Source of the DNA: JACMNW01 sp963708425
GTDB taxonomy: Bacteria > Pseudomonadota > Alphaproteobacteria > Rhodobacterales > Rhodobacteraceae
NCBI GenBank assembly: GCA_963708425.1
Contig: OY970206.1
Coordinates: 124,001 to 188,000, forward strand
Direction: 5' to 3'
DNA: 64,000 nt
The stretch's first letter is position 1; each line of letters starts with the position of its first letter. Positions 33,640 through 43,506 of the stretch are shown piece by piece. Both the position numbers and the translations under genes were made by a program. A model generated the notes under the pieces. The model was given only the letters and a program-made list of their open reading frames with translations, did no database searches and was not told the origin of the DNA.

Positions 33640-35759
33640 TTGGAGCCTCCGGGTGCAGCGTGAATTGGGGTGAAGACCAGCACAGATTGGGCCGGTACGT
33701 CCAGCACAGGTTTTGTTGGCGCAGGCTTCATGCCTGGTTTTGTGGTATCAAGGACCAGTCGCCAGTTGGCCGCAGTTGTGGGCAGGGTCAGCATTTGTGC
33801 CGGGCCGGTGTTGAACACCAAGAACGCCGCATCAGCACCCGCGCGGCCTTCGGCGGCCATGCGCAACTCGACGCAAACACAGCGAAAGGCGGGATCATGC
33901 CAATCATGTGTACCGGGTTCAGACCCATCGGCACGGCGCCAGATCACATCAAGCAAGCCATCAGTGGGGCGGTGCTGCGCGTGCAAGAAACGACGTTGGC
34001 GCAAGACCGGGTGATGCCTGCGCAGCGCGGTCAGTTCGGCCACAAAATCGACCATGCTGGCGGAGGGATCATCCCAGTTCAGCCAGCTGGTTTCATTGTC
34101 CTGCGCATAGGCGTTGTTGTTGCCAGCCTGCGTCTGACCCAATTCATCGCCGGCCAACAGCATCGGCACGCCCTGGCTTAGGAACAGCGTCGCCAGGAGG
34201 TTGCGTTTGCGCTGAACGCGAGCGGCGCGGATGGCGGGATTGTCGGTCGGTCCTTCGAAGCCCAGATTGTCGGAATGGTTTTCACCGTGGCCATCACGGT
34301 TTTCCTCGCCATTGGCAAAGTTGCGCTTGACTGTAAAGCTGACCAGATCTTCCAGCGTGAAACCGTCGTGCGAGGTGATGAAATTAACCGAAGACGTGGC
34401 TGCCCGTGCCGAATGATCAAAGCGTTCTGCAGAGCCAAGCAGGCGTTTGGCAAAGTCTGTCACCATGCCTGCATCACCGCGCCAGAAACGGCGGACGCCG
34501 TCGCGGAACCTGTCGTTCCATTCGGCGAAGGGGTGCGGATAGGCCCCCAACTGGTAGCCGCCGGGGCCAAGATCCCATGGTTCGGCAATCAGTTTGACGC
34601 GACTTAGGACCGGGTCTTGGCGGATGGCATCGAAAAAGCTGCCGTTCGGATCAAAACCATAGGATTCGCGCCCCAAGCTGGTAGCGAGATCAAAGCGAAA
34701 GCCATCGACATGCATGACCTCGACCCAATAGCGCAGTGAATCCAGCACCATGCGCAGCACCATCGGGTGCGTCAAGTTCAGGGAATTGCCGGTGCCAGCA
34801 TCATTCACATAGTGCCGCCCACCATCCAGCAGGCGGTAATAGCTGCGGTTATCAAGCCCCCGGAAGGCCAGTGTCGGCCCATGCGCATCGCCTTCGCCGG
34901 TGTGGTTGTAGACCACATCAAGGATCACCTCGATGCCCGCAGTATGAAACCGGCGCACCATGGATTGGAATTCAGAGATCGAACCTTTGGACATATAGCG
35001 CGGCTCTGGCGCGAAAAATCCGATGCTTTGGTAGCCCCAATAGTTGCGCAAACCCTTGGCCACCAGAAAACGGTCATCCATGAAAGCCTGCACGGGAAGC
35101 AATTCCACCGCCGTGACGCCCAACTTGGTCAGATGGTCCAGCATGGGTTCAGACGCCATCCCCAGATAATTGCCGCGCAGCCCCCGTTCGACCTCGGGAT
35201 GTAGCGCTGTCGCCCCTTTGACATGTGCCTCATAGATCACAGATTGGGCCAGCGGCGTTTGCGGCGCGCGGTCATCACCCCAGTTGAAGGACGGGTCCAC
35301 CACTACCGATTTTGGCATCGCGAAGGCGCTATCGCGGGTGTCAAATGACAGATCACCGCGCGGGCTGCCGATTTTGTAGCCCATCAACGCATCAGACCAG
35401 CGCAGACGCCCTTCAAGCTGGCGCGCGTAGGGGTCCAGCAGCAGTTTGTGCGGATTAAAGCGGTGTCCCGCCTCGGGCTGATAGGAGCCATGGGCGCGAA
35501 AGCCGTACAGAGTGCCGGGCATCAGGCCTGCGACGTGAATATGCCAGACATCACCGTCACGCTCGCGGAAGGTTAGCCTTGCCACCTCTTTGCGACCATC
35601 GGGGGAAAACAGGCATAATTCAATGCGTTCTGCGTTGGCCGAGAAGACGGCAAAGTTGACGCCTTCGCCGTCAAACGTGGCACCCATCGGCCATGGTCTG
35701 CCGGGCCCAGTGCTATGGCCCGGAAGGCGCGCTGGCAGGTTGCCAGTGGTCGCAATCAT
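33636..35759 (-). CDS. glgX: Glycogen debranching enzyme GlgX
   Basis: 707 residues from the ATG that overlaps the glgA stop codon (ATGA); the frame extends upstream inside glgA to 35852. CBM48 domain (about 15-110), then a GH13 isoamylase-type barrel: VDGFRFDLATSLGRE (nucleophile Asp), LIAEPWDLGPGGYQ (acid/base Glu) and ITSHDGFTLEDLVS. It removes alpha-1,6 branches from phosphorylase-limit dextrin. Overlaps on both sides show tight translational coupling glgA-glgX-pgm. Confidence 0.96.
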   Translation of the reverse strand: MIATTGNLPARLPGHSTGPGRPWPMGATFDGEGVNFAVFSANAERIELCLFSPDGRKEVARLTFRERDGDVWHIHVAGLMPGTLYGFRAHGSYQPEAGHRFNPHKLLLDPYARQLEGRLRWSDALMGYKIGSPRGDLSFDTRDSAFAMPKSVVVDPSFNWGDDRAPQTPLAQSVIYEAHVKGATALHPEVERGLRGNYLGMASEPMLDHLTKLGVTAVELLPVQAFMDDRFLVAKGLRNYWGYQSIGFFAPEPRYMSKGSISEFQSMVRRFHTAGIEVILDVVYNHTGEGDAHGPTLAFRGLDNRSYYRLLDGGRHYVNDAGTGNSLNLTHPMVLRMVLDSLRYWVEVMHVDGFRFDLATSLGRESYGFDPNGSFFDAIRQDPVLSRVKLIAEPWDLGPGGYQLGAYPHPFAEWNDRFRDGVRRFWRGDAGMVTDFAKRLLGSAERFDHSARAATSSVNFITSHDGFTLEDLVSFTVKRNFANGEENRDGHGENHSDNLGFEGPTDNPAIRAARVQRKRNLLATLFLSQGVPMLLAGDELGQTQAGNNNAYAQDNETSWLNWDDPSASMVDFVAELTALRRHHPVLRQRRFLHAQHRPTDGLLDVIWRRADGSEPGTHDWHDPAFRCVCVELRMAAEGRAGADAAFLVFNTGPAQMLTLPTTAANWRLVLDTTKPGMKPAPTKPVLDVPAQSVLVFTPIHAAPGGSK

Positions 35760-37195
35760 GGAACGAGGCTTTCGTAAAGGGCAGCATAGGCGGCGGCGGA
35801 ACTTTCCCATCCGACGGGGTGCGCCATGGCGTTGCGTTGCAGTTTCGCCCACAGTGGTTTGTCAGCATAGAGCGTGAGTAGCTGGCGCAAGGCTTGGGCA
35901 AAGGCGGCGGCGTCGGTGGGATGGAAGGTCAGACCAGTGGCCACGCCCGCCGCCAGACCGGCCGGATTGGCGGTGATTACAGTGTCGGCCAAGCCGCCAA
36001 CCGCCGCGACCACAGGCAAAGTGCCGTAGCGCAGGCCATACATTTGCGTCAGCCCGCAAGGTTCGAACCGCGAGGGCACTAAAACGGCGTCGCCACCTGC
36101 GAACATGCGGTGGCTAAGGGCCTCGTCATAGCCAATGCGCACGGCGATACGGCCTGGATAGCGGCGCTCAAGCCCCCGCATTGCGGCCTCGAGCGCCGGG
36201 TCACCGGAGCCTAATACCAGCAGGCCGCCACCGCCTTCGACAAACTCGGGGATCACGGCGGGCAGCAGATCGATGCCTTTTTGGTCGGTCAATCGGCTGA
36301 CCACGATCGCCAACGGGCCCGGGACATCAAGGCCAAACTCTGTTTGCAGGGCGGCGCGGTTGGTGGCTTTGGCTTTTAGGGTTTTGGCGGAATAGGGGGT
36401 AATTTCGGCGTCAGCCTCAGGTGACCAAACGGCAGTATCGACGCCGTTCAAAATACCGCTGACCCGGTCTGCCCTCGCGGCAATGACGCCCTCAAGGCCC
36501 ATACCATATTCAGGGCGCATCAGTTCGGATGCGTAAGTTGGTGAAACGGTGGTGATGGCATCAGCGGTGACAAGGCCCGCTTTCAGGCTGGACAGACCAC
36601 CGTAGTATTCGAGTGCTGTGGGGTGAAATTCGGCCGCTGGCAGGCGCAGCGAGGCGAGTTGGGATGCGGCGGCCCAGCCTTGGAATGCGATGTTATGCAC
36701 CGTGATCACGGACGGCACTTTGCGACCTGAACCATAGGTCAGATAGGCGGGCCCGTAACCCGCCTGCCAATCATGCACGTGCAGGATGTCGGGCAACCAG
36801 CCGTCGGTCAGGCCATGTCGCGCAATCGCCGCGGCAACCCAACTGAGGGCGGCAAAACGTTGCGCATTGTCGGGGTGATCGCCGGTGGCGTTGGAATACG
36901 GGCCGCCGTCGCGGTCGTATAGGTGGGGGGCATCAAGCAGCAACACGGATATGCCTGCAACCTCGCCCGCCAGAACGCGACCCGCGCCGCCGAACAGGTC
37001 TGGTTCAGAAAACACAACGGGCCAGCCTTTGGCGGATTTCTGCAAAGACCGATACGCTGGCAACAGCACGCGCATATCCCAGCCAAGGGTCGACAACGCA
37101 CCGGGCAAAGCGCCGACGACATCGGCCAAGCCGCCGGTTTTGATCAACGGCACGCATTCGGATGCGACAGAAAGAACCCGCCCACGAAACTGCAT
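35756..37195 (-). CDS. glgA: Glycogen synthase (ADP-glucose)
   Basis: 479 residues, GT5 family. The N-terminal ADP-glucose-binding motif is KTGGLADVVGALPGAL. The C-terminal domain has VLVPSRFEPCGLTQMYGLRYG, which includes the catalytic Glu-x7-Glu-type region. It elongates alpha-1,4-glucan from ADP-glucose supplied by GlgC. A 153-base leader with three hairpins separates it from glgC, unlike the overlapping junctions after it. Confidence 0.96.
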   Translation of the reverse strand: MQFRGRVLSVASECVPLIKTGGLADVVGALPGALSTLGWDMRVLLPAYRSLQKSAKGWPVVFSEPDLFGGAGRVLAGEVAGISVLLLDAPHLYDRDGGPYSNATGDHPDNAQRFAALSWVAAAIARHGLTDGWLPDILHVHDWQAGYGPAYLTYGSGRKVPSVITVHNIAFQGWAAASQLASLRLPAAEFHPTALEYYGGLSSLKAGLVTADAITTVSPTYASELMRPEYGMGLEGVIAARADRVSGILNGVDTAVWSPEADAEITPYSAKTLKAKATNRAALQTEFGLDVPGPLAIVVSRLTDQKGIDLLPAVIPEFVEGGGGLLVLGSGDPALEAAMRGLERRYPGRIAVRIGYDEALSHRMFAGGDAVLVPSRFEPCGLTQMYGLRYGTLPVVAAVGGLADTVITANPAGLAAGVATGLTFHPTDAAAFAQALRQLLTLYADKPLWAKLQRNAMAHPVGWESSAAAYAALYESLVP

Positions 37196-37206
37196 GCCGC
37201 TATCCC

Positions 37207-37229
37207 TTTTTTCTGTTCACAAATATCCC
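37207..37229 (-). repeat. Intergenic repeat, copy in glgA leader
   Basis: A 23-base stretch identical to 61731-61753, reading on this strand GGGATATTTGTGAAC followed by AGAAAAAA. A C-rich tract precedes it and the glgA ATG lies 11 bases after it. A looser relative occurs just before rsmA at 57551-57584. Confidence 0.65.
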
Positions 37230-37250
37230 ACGGGGGGAGAGGAGAGATTA

Positions 37251-37326
37251 GAAAACCTCCAGTGGAGGTTTTCCGCGAAGACCGCCCGTCCCGTAGACGG
37301 GCCGGGACTGGGGGTGTGAAACCCCC
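37251..37326 (-). promoter_or_regulatory. Three consecutive hairpins in the glgC-glgA leader
   Basis: GAAAACCTCC-AGT-GGAGGTTTTC (37251-37273, 10 bp), GCCCGTC-CCGTA-GACGGGC (37284-37302, 7 bp) and GGGGGT-GTGAA-ACCCCC (37310-37326, 6 bp). All are perfect stems. None is followed by a proper T tract on the minus strand. They could be an attenuator, an RNA-processing signal that sets glgA levels apart from glgC, or part of an intergenic repeat. Confidence 0.45.
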
Positions 37327-37348
37327 GCGGCTTTCGGCACTGCCCACA

Positions 37349-38620
37349 TCAGGACAACGCTTTTGCCCGCACATCCAGCATATCTTGGGTGATCAACACA
37401 ACGCCAGCGTCGGTTCTGCGGAACCACTTTTCATCGTCGTCGGCATCTTGACCGACCACCAGCCCTTCGGGAATGATCACGCCACGATCTATCACGCAGT
37501 TTTTCAGCTCTGCCTTGCGGTGCACGATCACTTGCGGCAGGGCCACAACATAATCGAGAGTCGCGAAGGAATGGGTGCGGCAGCCGGTGAACAGCAGACT
37601 ATTGCGCACTTCGGACCCCGACACGATGCAATCGCCCGAGATCAGCGAAGATACTGCCATACCGCGGCGTTTGTCAGTGTCGTGAATGAATTTGGCCGGT
37701 GGCACAATTTCGGCATAGGTCCAGATCGGCCAGGCATTGTCGTAAAGATCAAGCTTGGGCACGAAATCGGTCAAATCGATGTTGGCCTGCCAGAACGCAT
37801 CAATTGTGCCGACGTCGCGCCAGTAGGGCTCGGTTTCAAGCCCACTTGTCACACAGCTGTCAGCAAATTTGTGCGCCACGGCTTTGCCGTTTTTCACAAT
37901 CTGCGGGATGATGTCATTGCCAAAATCATGGCTACTGTCAGGGTCTTCGGCGTCTTTGATCAACAGATCGCGCAGGAAGGCCCAATCGAAGATATAGATC
38001 CCCATCGATGCCAGCGCGTGATCCGGATCACCGGGAATGGACGGCGGGTCTTTTGGCTTTTCCAGAAAATCGGTGATGCGCATATTTTTGTCGACATGCA
38101 TCACGCCAAAGGCAACTGCCTCCATCCGCGGCACAGTCAGGCAACCTATGGTGACGTCGGCTTTGCTTTCGACGTGCTGGCGCAGCATCACCTCGTAATC
38201 CATCTTGTAGATATGGTCGCCGGCAAGGATGACAGCGTATTGGATGCCATAGCTATCAACGATATCAATGTTTTGCGTGACGGCATCGGCAGTGCCGAGA
38301 TACCATTTGTTTTCACTGACCCGCTGCGAGGCGGGCAGAATATCAAGGTATTCGTTGCGTTCCGCCCGAAAGAACGACCAACCACGCTGACAATGCCGGA
38401 TCAGCGAATGCGCTTTGTACTGCGTGGCAATCGCCATTTTGCGGATGCCGGAGTTCAGCGCATTTGACAAAGCAAAGTCGATGATCCGGGTTTTGCCGCC
38501 GAAATACACGGCTGGTTTGGCGCGTTTGTCGGTCAGTTCCTTCAGGCGGCTGCCGCGCCCGCCCGCGAGAACAAAGGCCATTGCCTGCGATGAAAGCCGC
38601 GCGTTCGGTTTTGGTTGCAT
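37349..38620 (-). CDS. glgC: Glucose-1-phosphate adenylyltransferase
   Basis: 423 residues. It makes ADP-glucose from ATP and glucose-1-P, the committed step of glycogen synthesis. The N-terminal nucleotidyltransferase motif is VLAGGRGSRLKELTDKRAKPAV, shown here as VLAGGRGSRLKELT and KRAKPAVYFGG. YLGTADAVTQN and the substrate region VFLEKPKD-like DFLEKPKDPP are present. The C-terminal left-handed helix (about 290-423) carries the allosteric sites. 71 bases separate it from glgB. Confidence 0.97.
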   Translation of the reverse strand: MQPKPNARLSSQAMAFVLAGGRGSRLKELTDKRAKPAVYFGGKTRIIDFALSNALNSGIRKMAIATQYKAHSLIRHCQRGWSFFRAERNEYLDILPASQRVSENKWYLGTADAVTQNIDIVDSYGIQYAVILAGDHIYKMDYEVMLRQHVESKADVTIGCLTVPRMEAVAFGVMHVDKNMRITDFLEKPKDPPSIPGDPDHALASMGIYIFDWAFLRDLLIKDAEDPDSSHDFGNDIIPQIVKNGKAVAHKFADSCVTSGLETEPYWRDVGTIDAFWQANIDLTDFVPKLDLYDNAWPIWTYAEIVPPAKFIHDTDKRRGMAVSSLISGDCIVSGSEVRNSLLFTGCRTHSFATLDYVVALPQVIVHRKAELKNCVIDRGVIIPEGLVVGQDADDDEKWFRRTDAGVVLITQDMLDVRAKALS

Positions 38621-38691
38621 TCCGTCCTCCCTGTTGCGGGGTTGCCCCCGGCTTAGATCTATCCCCTAACCCGGCCTCCCGCCGGGGTCAT

Positions 38692-40875
38692 TCATTTGGC
38701 CTTGCGCAGATACACGGCAGACAGCGGCGGTAGGGCAATAAGTGCAGATTGCTTCTGCCCGTGCCAAGCCTTGGCTTCGGTATTGACGCCACCCAGATTG
38801 CCGCGATTGCCGCCGCCGTAGATGGCCGCATCGGTATTCAAAATCTCATCCCAATGGCCAGACGATGGCAGGCCAAGGCGATATTGCCGGTCAACCGGCG
38901 TCATGTTGACGACGGCCACGACATCCGGGTCTTTAGGCCCGCCCTTGCGAACCCAAGCATAGACCGACGCTTCGGCATCGTTGCTTTCCAGCCAGGCAAA
39001 GCCTTCGGGGCGGGCGTCGTTAACGTGCAGGGCCGCGTTTTCCCGGTAGACACGGTTGAGATCGCGCACCAAGGATTGCACGCCGCGATGGGCGGGATCA
39101 TCCAATTGGTGCCAATCCAGACTGTGGTTGTGGTTCCATTCCTGGCCTTGGGCAAACTCTTGCCCCATGAACAGCAGCTTCTTGCCGGGATGCGCCCACA
39201 TGAACCCATAATAGGCGCGCAGGTTGGCGAATTTTTCGGCGCCATCGCCCGGCATTTTCGACAGCATCGAGCCTTTGCCATGCACAACTTCGTCATGGCT
39301 GATCGGCAGGATGTAGTTTTCTGACCACGCATAATGCAGGCCGAAGGTCATCTGATGATGATGATATTTGCGGTGGATCGGGTCTTTTTGCATGTACGAC
39401 AGCGTGTCATTCATCCAGCCCATGTTCCATTTGAAGCCAAAGCCAAGGCCACCGTGATTGACTGGGCGTGACACGCCGGGGAATGCGGTGCTTTCTTCGG
39501 CAACGGTCATGATACCCGGCACTTCGCCGTAGGCCGTGATGTTCATGCGTTGCAGAACCGCGATTGCTTCGTAATTTTCACGCCCGCCATCACGGTTCGG
39601 CACCCACTGGCCCTCTTTGCGGCTGTAATCACGGTACAACATAGAGGCGACAGCATCGACGCGCAGACCATCTAGATGGAACTCTTCGAGCCAATAGAGG
39701 GCGTTAGAGGTCAGAAAGTTGGACACCTCGACCCGACCGTAGTTGTAGATAAGGGTATTCCAATCCTGATGGAAGCCTTCGCGCGGGTCTTGGTGTTCGT
39801 ATAGAGGTGTTCCGTCAAAGCGGCCCAGACCATGCGCATCAGTTGGGAAATGACCCGGCACCCAATCCAGCAGCACGCCTATGCCCTTGGCGTGGGCGGC
39901 GTCCATGAAGGCGCGAAATTCGGGTGGCGTACCGTGGCGGATGGTGGGGGCGAACAGGCCGACGGGTTGATAGCCCCAGCTGCCGTCAAATGGGAATTCC
40001 GAGATCGGCATCAGCTCGATATGGGTAAAGCCCATGTCGGCGACGTAATCGACCAGTTGATCGGCCAATTCGGCGTAGCTGAGCATCCGGTCCTGTGCCG
40101 CTCTGCGCCACGAGCCAAGATGCACTTCGTAAACTGAAATGGCGGCGTCGATGGTGTGGGCCGCAGCGCGGCGCGCCATCCAGTCGGCATCGTGCCAATC
40201 GCCGCTGATCTGGCGCACGACCGACGCGTTGGCGGGCGGATGTTCAGAGCCAAAACCAACGGGGTCTGCCTTCAATGGCATCAAAGCCCCGTCAGCGCCG
40301 CGAATTTCATATTTGTAACTGGCCCCTTCGCCAAGGCTGGGAATGAAGGTTTCCCAGACGCCAGTGGCACCGCGCCGGCGCATCGGATGGCGGCGACCAT
40401 CCCAGATATTGAAATCACCAACCACTGAAACCCGCTGCGCATTGGGTGCCCAGACCGCGAAATGTGTGCCATCGACGCCTTGATGGTTGATCAGATGCGC
40501 GCCCAAGACCTGCCACAGGCGCTTGTGAGTGCCTTCGCCCAGCAGGTATTCGTCCATTTCGCCCATTACGGGGCCGAACCGGAACGGATCTTCAAACTCC
40601 CATTCGGCACCGTGGCCTTGGGCGCGCAGGCGGTAGTCAACCTTTTTTGCCAATGGCAGGGTAAACAAGCCCGGCGCGCCATCAACTGGCGATGCCTCGT
40701 CTGCTTTGCCCGCCTTGCCGGTCAGCACCCACAGCCGATCTGCGCCGGGCACGAAGGCGGTGACAACCCACTGCTTACCCCGCTTGTGCAGGCCAAGCAC
40801 CGAAAACGGATCGCCATGCGATCCATTCACCAGCGCCTCGGCGGCAAAACGGTCCACCAATGGGGTGTCAGACAT
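38692..40875 (-). CDS. glgB: 1,4-alpha-glucan branching enzyme
   Basis: 727 residues. N-terminal branching-enzyme domain (about 1-105), CBM48 (about 115-210), GH13 catalytic barrel with LHLDG-type EFHLDGLRVDAVASML (nucleophile Asp), VAEESTAFPG (Glu) and LPISHDEVVHGKGSM. I choose the ATG at 40875 because GGAGG is five bases upstream. An ATG at 40890 that overlaps the glgP stop has no ribosome site. It forms alpha-1,6 branches and is coupled to glgP. Confidence 0.96.
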   Translation of the reverse strand: MSDTPLVDRFAAEALVNGSHGDPFSVLGLHKRGKQWVVTAFVPGADRLWVLTGKAGKADEASPVDGAPGLFTLPLAKKVDYRLRAQGHGAEWEFEDPFRFGPVMGEMDEYLLGEGTHKRLWQVLGAHLINHQGVDGTHFAVWAPNAQRVSVVGDFNIWDGRRHPMRRRGATGVWETFIPSLGEGASYKYEIRGADGALMPLKADPVGFGSEHPPANASVVRQISGDWHDADWMARRAAAHTIDAAISVYEVHLGSWRRAAQDRMLSYAELADQLVDYVADMGFTHIELMPISEFPFDGSWGYQPVGLFAPTIRHGTPPEFRAFMDAAHAKGIGVLLDWVPGHFPTDAHGLGRFDGTPLYEHQDPREGFHQDWNTLIYNYGRVEVSNFLTSNALYWLEEFHLDGLRVDAVASMLYRDYSRKEGQWVPNRDGGRENYEAIAVLQRMNITAYGEVPGIMTVAEESTAFPGVSRPVNHGGLGFGFKWNMGWMNDTLSYMQKDPIHRKYHHHQMTFGLHYAWSENYILPISHDEVVHGKGSMLSKMPGDGAEKFANLRAYYGFMWAHPGKKLLFMGQEFAQGQEWNHNHSLDWHQLDDPAHRGVQSLVRDLNRVYRENAALHVNDARPEGFAWLESNDAEASVYAWVRKGGPKDPDVVAVVNMTPVDRQYRLGLPSSGHWDEILNTDAAIYGGGNRGNLGGVNTEAKAWHGQKQSALIALPPLSAVYLRKAK

Positions 40876-40886
40876 CGCAACCTCCG

Positions 40887-43310
40887 TCATAAAGCCGGTG
40901 TAACCGACCAGATATCCGCCATATAGGCGCGGATTGTCCGGTCGGACGAGAAGTAACCTGATCGCGCCGTGTTCATGGCGGCCATTTTGACCCAGCGCGT
41001 CTGGTCGGCATAGGCGGCATCAACGCGGGTTTGCGCATCAAGATAGCTGTCGAAATCGGCAGCGACGAGGAAGTAGTCGCTGTGCCAGATGCGGTGCAGA
41101 AGGCCATCATAACGATCAATGCTGTCTGGTGAGAACACGCCTTCGGCAATCATCTGCAGGACGTTTTGCAGAGTCTGGCTAGCCTCAATCGCTTTGCGGG
41201 AATGATCAGTATCTTCGCGGCGCTTCACCACCTCGTCGGTGGTCATGCCGAATAGGAAGAAATTTTCAGGCCCGACTTGTTGCAGAATTTCAACGTTTGC
41301 GCCGTCCAGCGTGCCGATGGTCGGCGCGCCGTTCATCATGAACTTCATGTTGCCGGTGCCCGATGCCTCTTTCCCGGCGGTCGAGATTTGTTCGGACAAA
41401 TCCGAAGCCGGGATCAGGCGTTCGGCCATCGAGACGTTGTAGTTGGCAGGATAGACCACCTTCAGCCGGTCGCCGATTACAGGATCGTTGTTAACAACGG
41501 TCGCTACATCATTGATAAGGTGAATGATTTCCTTGGCCACAGCATAGCCCGGTGCGGACTTGCCGCCAAAGATCTTGACCCGTGGCACCCAATTGGCCTT
41601 CGGGTTGCGGCGGATGGCATCCCAACGGGCGATGGTTTCCAAGATGTTCAGCAGTTGGCGTTTGTATTCGTGGATACGCTTGATCTGCACATCGAACAGC
41701 GCGTCCGGGCTGACGGTAACGCCGGTGTCTGCTTTGATCCAATCGGCAAGATGCACCTTGTTGGCGCGTTTTGCGGCGGCAAATTGCTTGCGGAACCCGG
41801 CGTCGTCGGTGTGCGGCTCCAGCCCGCGCAAACGGTCCAGGTCGCTTTCCCAACCTGCACCGATGGTATCGGTGATCAACGCCGACAGGGGACGGTTTGC
41901 CATTTTCAACCAACGGCGCGGGGTGACGCCATTGGTTTGGTTGATGATCCGCCCGGGGTGCAGCTTGTTCAGTTCGGGGAACAGGTTCTTTTTCACCAGA
42001 TCGGAATGCAGCGCCGACACACCATTTACTTTGTGCGACATGATAAAGGCCAGTTCGCCCATGCGCACTTCGTGGTGCTTCACGATGCCAACGTAATGCG
42101 GGCGGTTCGGGTAGGTGCGCCTGTGCCAGCCATCAATGCGTTCGACGATCTGCATGTGGCGCGGCAAGACGTTGCCGAAGGTGTAGGTCGCCCACTTTTC
42201 AAGCGCTTCGGGCAGCAGCGTGTGGTTGGTGTAGCCAAGGCAAGCCTGCGCCGTTTCCAGCGCCTCGGTAAAGCCCAGCCCGTGATCATCAGCCAGCAGG
42301 CGCACCAGTTCTGGCCCGGCGATTGCGGGATGCGTGTCGTTCATCTGGATCGCCACATGCTTTGGCAAGGCGCGCAGATCGGAGTGCTTGGCCAGATAAC
42401 GGCGCAGGATGTCTTGCAGGGCGGCGGAGGTCAGAAAGAATTCCTGCTTTAGCCGCAGTTCTTTGCCTTGGTAGGTGGTGTCATCGGGGTAAAGGACGCG
42501 GCTAAGGGTGCGCGCCAAGGCTTCGGGTTCGGCGGCAGCGGCGTAGTCGCCGCGATTGAACCGGGCCAGATCAAACATCGTCGTCGGTTTGGCGGCCCAA
42601 AGGCGCAGCGTGTTGGCCCATTTGCCTTGCCAGCCAACCACCGGAGTATCATGCGCAGAGGCCAGCACTGTTTCGCTTGGCACCCACCGCTCGCGGCCAT
42701 CTCGGGTTTCGACAGCGCCCTTGAAGCCGATGGTATAGGACGCCTCTGGCCGCTCAAATTCCCACGGGTTGTTCTGGCTTAGCCAATCTTCAGGGGTTTC
42801 AACCTGCTGACCAGCCTCAAACCGCTGGCGGAACAGGCCGTGTTCGTAGCGGATGCCGTAGCCGTAGGCAGGGCAGCCAAGGGTGGCCATTGATTCCATA
42901 AAACAAGCGGCAAGGCGACCCAAGCCGCCGTTGCCAAGTGCTGCGTCAGGTTCATCTTCGATGATGGTGCGGAAATCCTGGCCGAAACCCGCCATGGTTT
43001 CTTCGACGATGTCGCGCAGGCCAAGGTTGATCGTTGCATCCTCCAGAATTCGGCCGATCAGAAATTCCATCGACAAGTAGTAAACCCGCTTGCGATCTTC
43101 AGCCCAGGTGCGGCGGGTGGAGGTAAACCACGGCGCCACAATCCGATCACGGATCGCAAATGACAGCGCCATCCGCCAATCATAGACGCTGGCGTTGGGC
43201 ATATCTTTGCCAAGCGTAAAGGTCAGGTGCCGCTGGATATCGGCTTGCAGCAAGTTTGGTGTCAGGCTCAGATCGTTCACGAGGTCTTTTTCCGTCTTCA
43301 AAATTGGCAC
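40887..43310 (-). CDS. glgP: Glycogen/alpha-glucan phosphorylase
   Basis: 807 residues, GT35. It releases glucose-1-P from glycogen with pyridoxal phosphate. The PLP-Lys signature is EASGTGNMKFMMNGAPTIG. YYLSMEFLIGRILEDA and GNGGLGRLAACFMESMATL are typical near the N-terminus. The start is a GTG at 43310 with no clear Shine-Dalgarno site; no better start exists before the conserved region. It is the first gene of the glycogen block, downstream of a promoter with an embedded operator. Confidence 0.96.
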   Translation of the reverse strand: MPILKTEKDLVNDLSLTPNLLQADIQRHLTFTLGKDMPNASVYDWRMALSFAIRDRIVAPWFTSTRRTWAEDRKRVYYLSMEFLIGRILEDATINLGLRDIVEETMAGFGQDFRTIIEDEPDAALGNGGLGRLAACFMESMATLGCPAYGYGIRYEHGLFRQRFEAGQQVETPEDWLSQNNPWEFERPEASYTIGFKGAVETRDGRERWVPSETVLASAHDTPVVGWQGKWANTLRLWAAKPTTMFDLARFNRGDYAAAAEPEALARTLSRVLYPDDTTYQGKELRLKQEFFLTSAALQDILRRYLAKHSDLRALPKHVAIQMNDTHPAIAGPELVRLLADDHGLGFTEALETAQACLGYTNHTLLPEALEKWATYTFGNVLPRHMQIVERIDGWHRRTYPNRPHYVGIVKHHEVRMGELAFIMSHKVNGVSALHSDLVKKNLFPELNKLHPGRIINQTNGVTPRRWLKMANRPLSALITDTIGAGWESDLDRLRGLEPHTDDAGFRKQFAAAKRANKVHLADWIKADTGVTVSPDALFDVQIKRIHEYKRQLLNILETIARWDAIRRNPKANWVPRVKIFGGKSAPGYAVAKEIIHLINDVATVVNNDPVIGDRLKVVYPANYNVSMAERLIPASDLSEQISTAGKEASGTGNMKFMMNGAPTIGTLDGANVEILQQVGPENFFLFGMTTDEVVKRREDTDHSRKAIEASQTLQNVLQMIAEGVFSPDSIDRYDGLLHRIWHSDYFLVAADFDSYLDAQTRVDAAYADQTRWVKMAAMNTARSGYFSSDRTIRAYMADIWSVTPAL

Positions 43311-43465
43311 GATGAATGCGCCGCCACAGGGTTATTTTGCCCCACTGTCGACACTCTCGCGCCTAAGGTCAAGGAAACGGCGTAATTGAAGGGCCGTCAC
43401 GATAGAATTGCGGTCAAACCGCTTTGTAGGTATGGCAAAATTGATCAGGGAAATCCACATTATTT

Positions 43466-43506
43466 CTTATATTTATCGCAACTATCCGTATTCAAAGCGC
43501 TTTCAA
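43466..43506 (-). promoter_or_regulatory. glgP promoter with LacI/cre-type operator over the -35 box
   Basis: On the minus strand: TTGAAT (-35, 43495-43490), 18 bases, TATAAG (-10, 43471-43466). The operator TTCAAAGCGCTTTCAA (43491-43506, plus strand) has an AAAGCGCTTT palindromic core and resembles the LacI/CcpA-type consensus TGAAANCGNTTTCA. It covers the -35 box, so binding should repress. Predicted start is near 43459, leaving a leader of about 150 bases before the glgP GTG. Confidence 0.6.

Noticed and set aside
36923..38467. 514-residue plus-strand reading frame
   Set aside because: Antisense to glgA and glgC and spans their junction; no domain motif.
41277..42452. 391-residue plus-strand reading frame
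   Set aside because: Antisense to glgP; composition mirrors the codon bias of the real gene.
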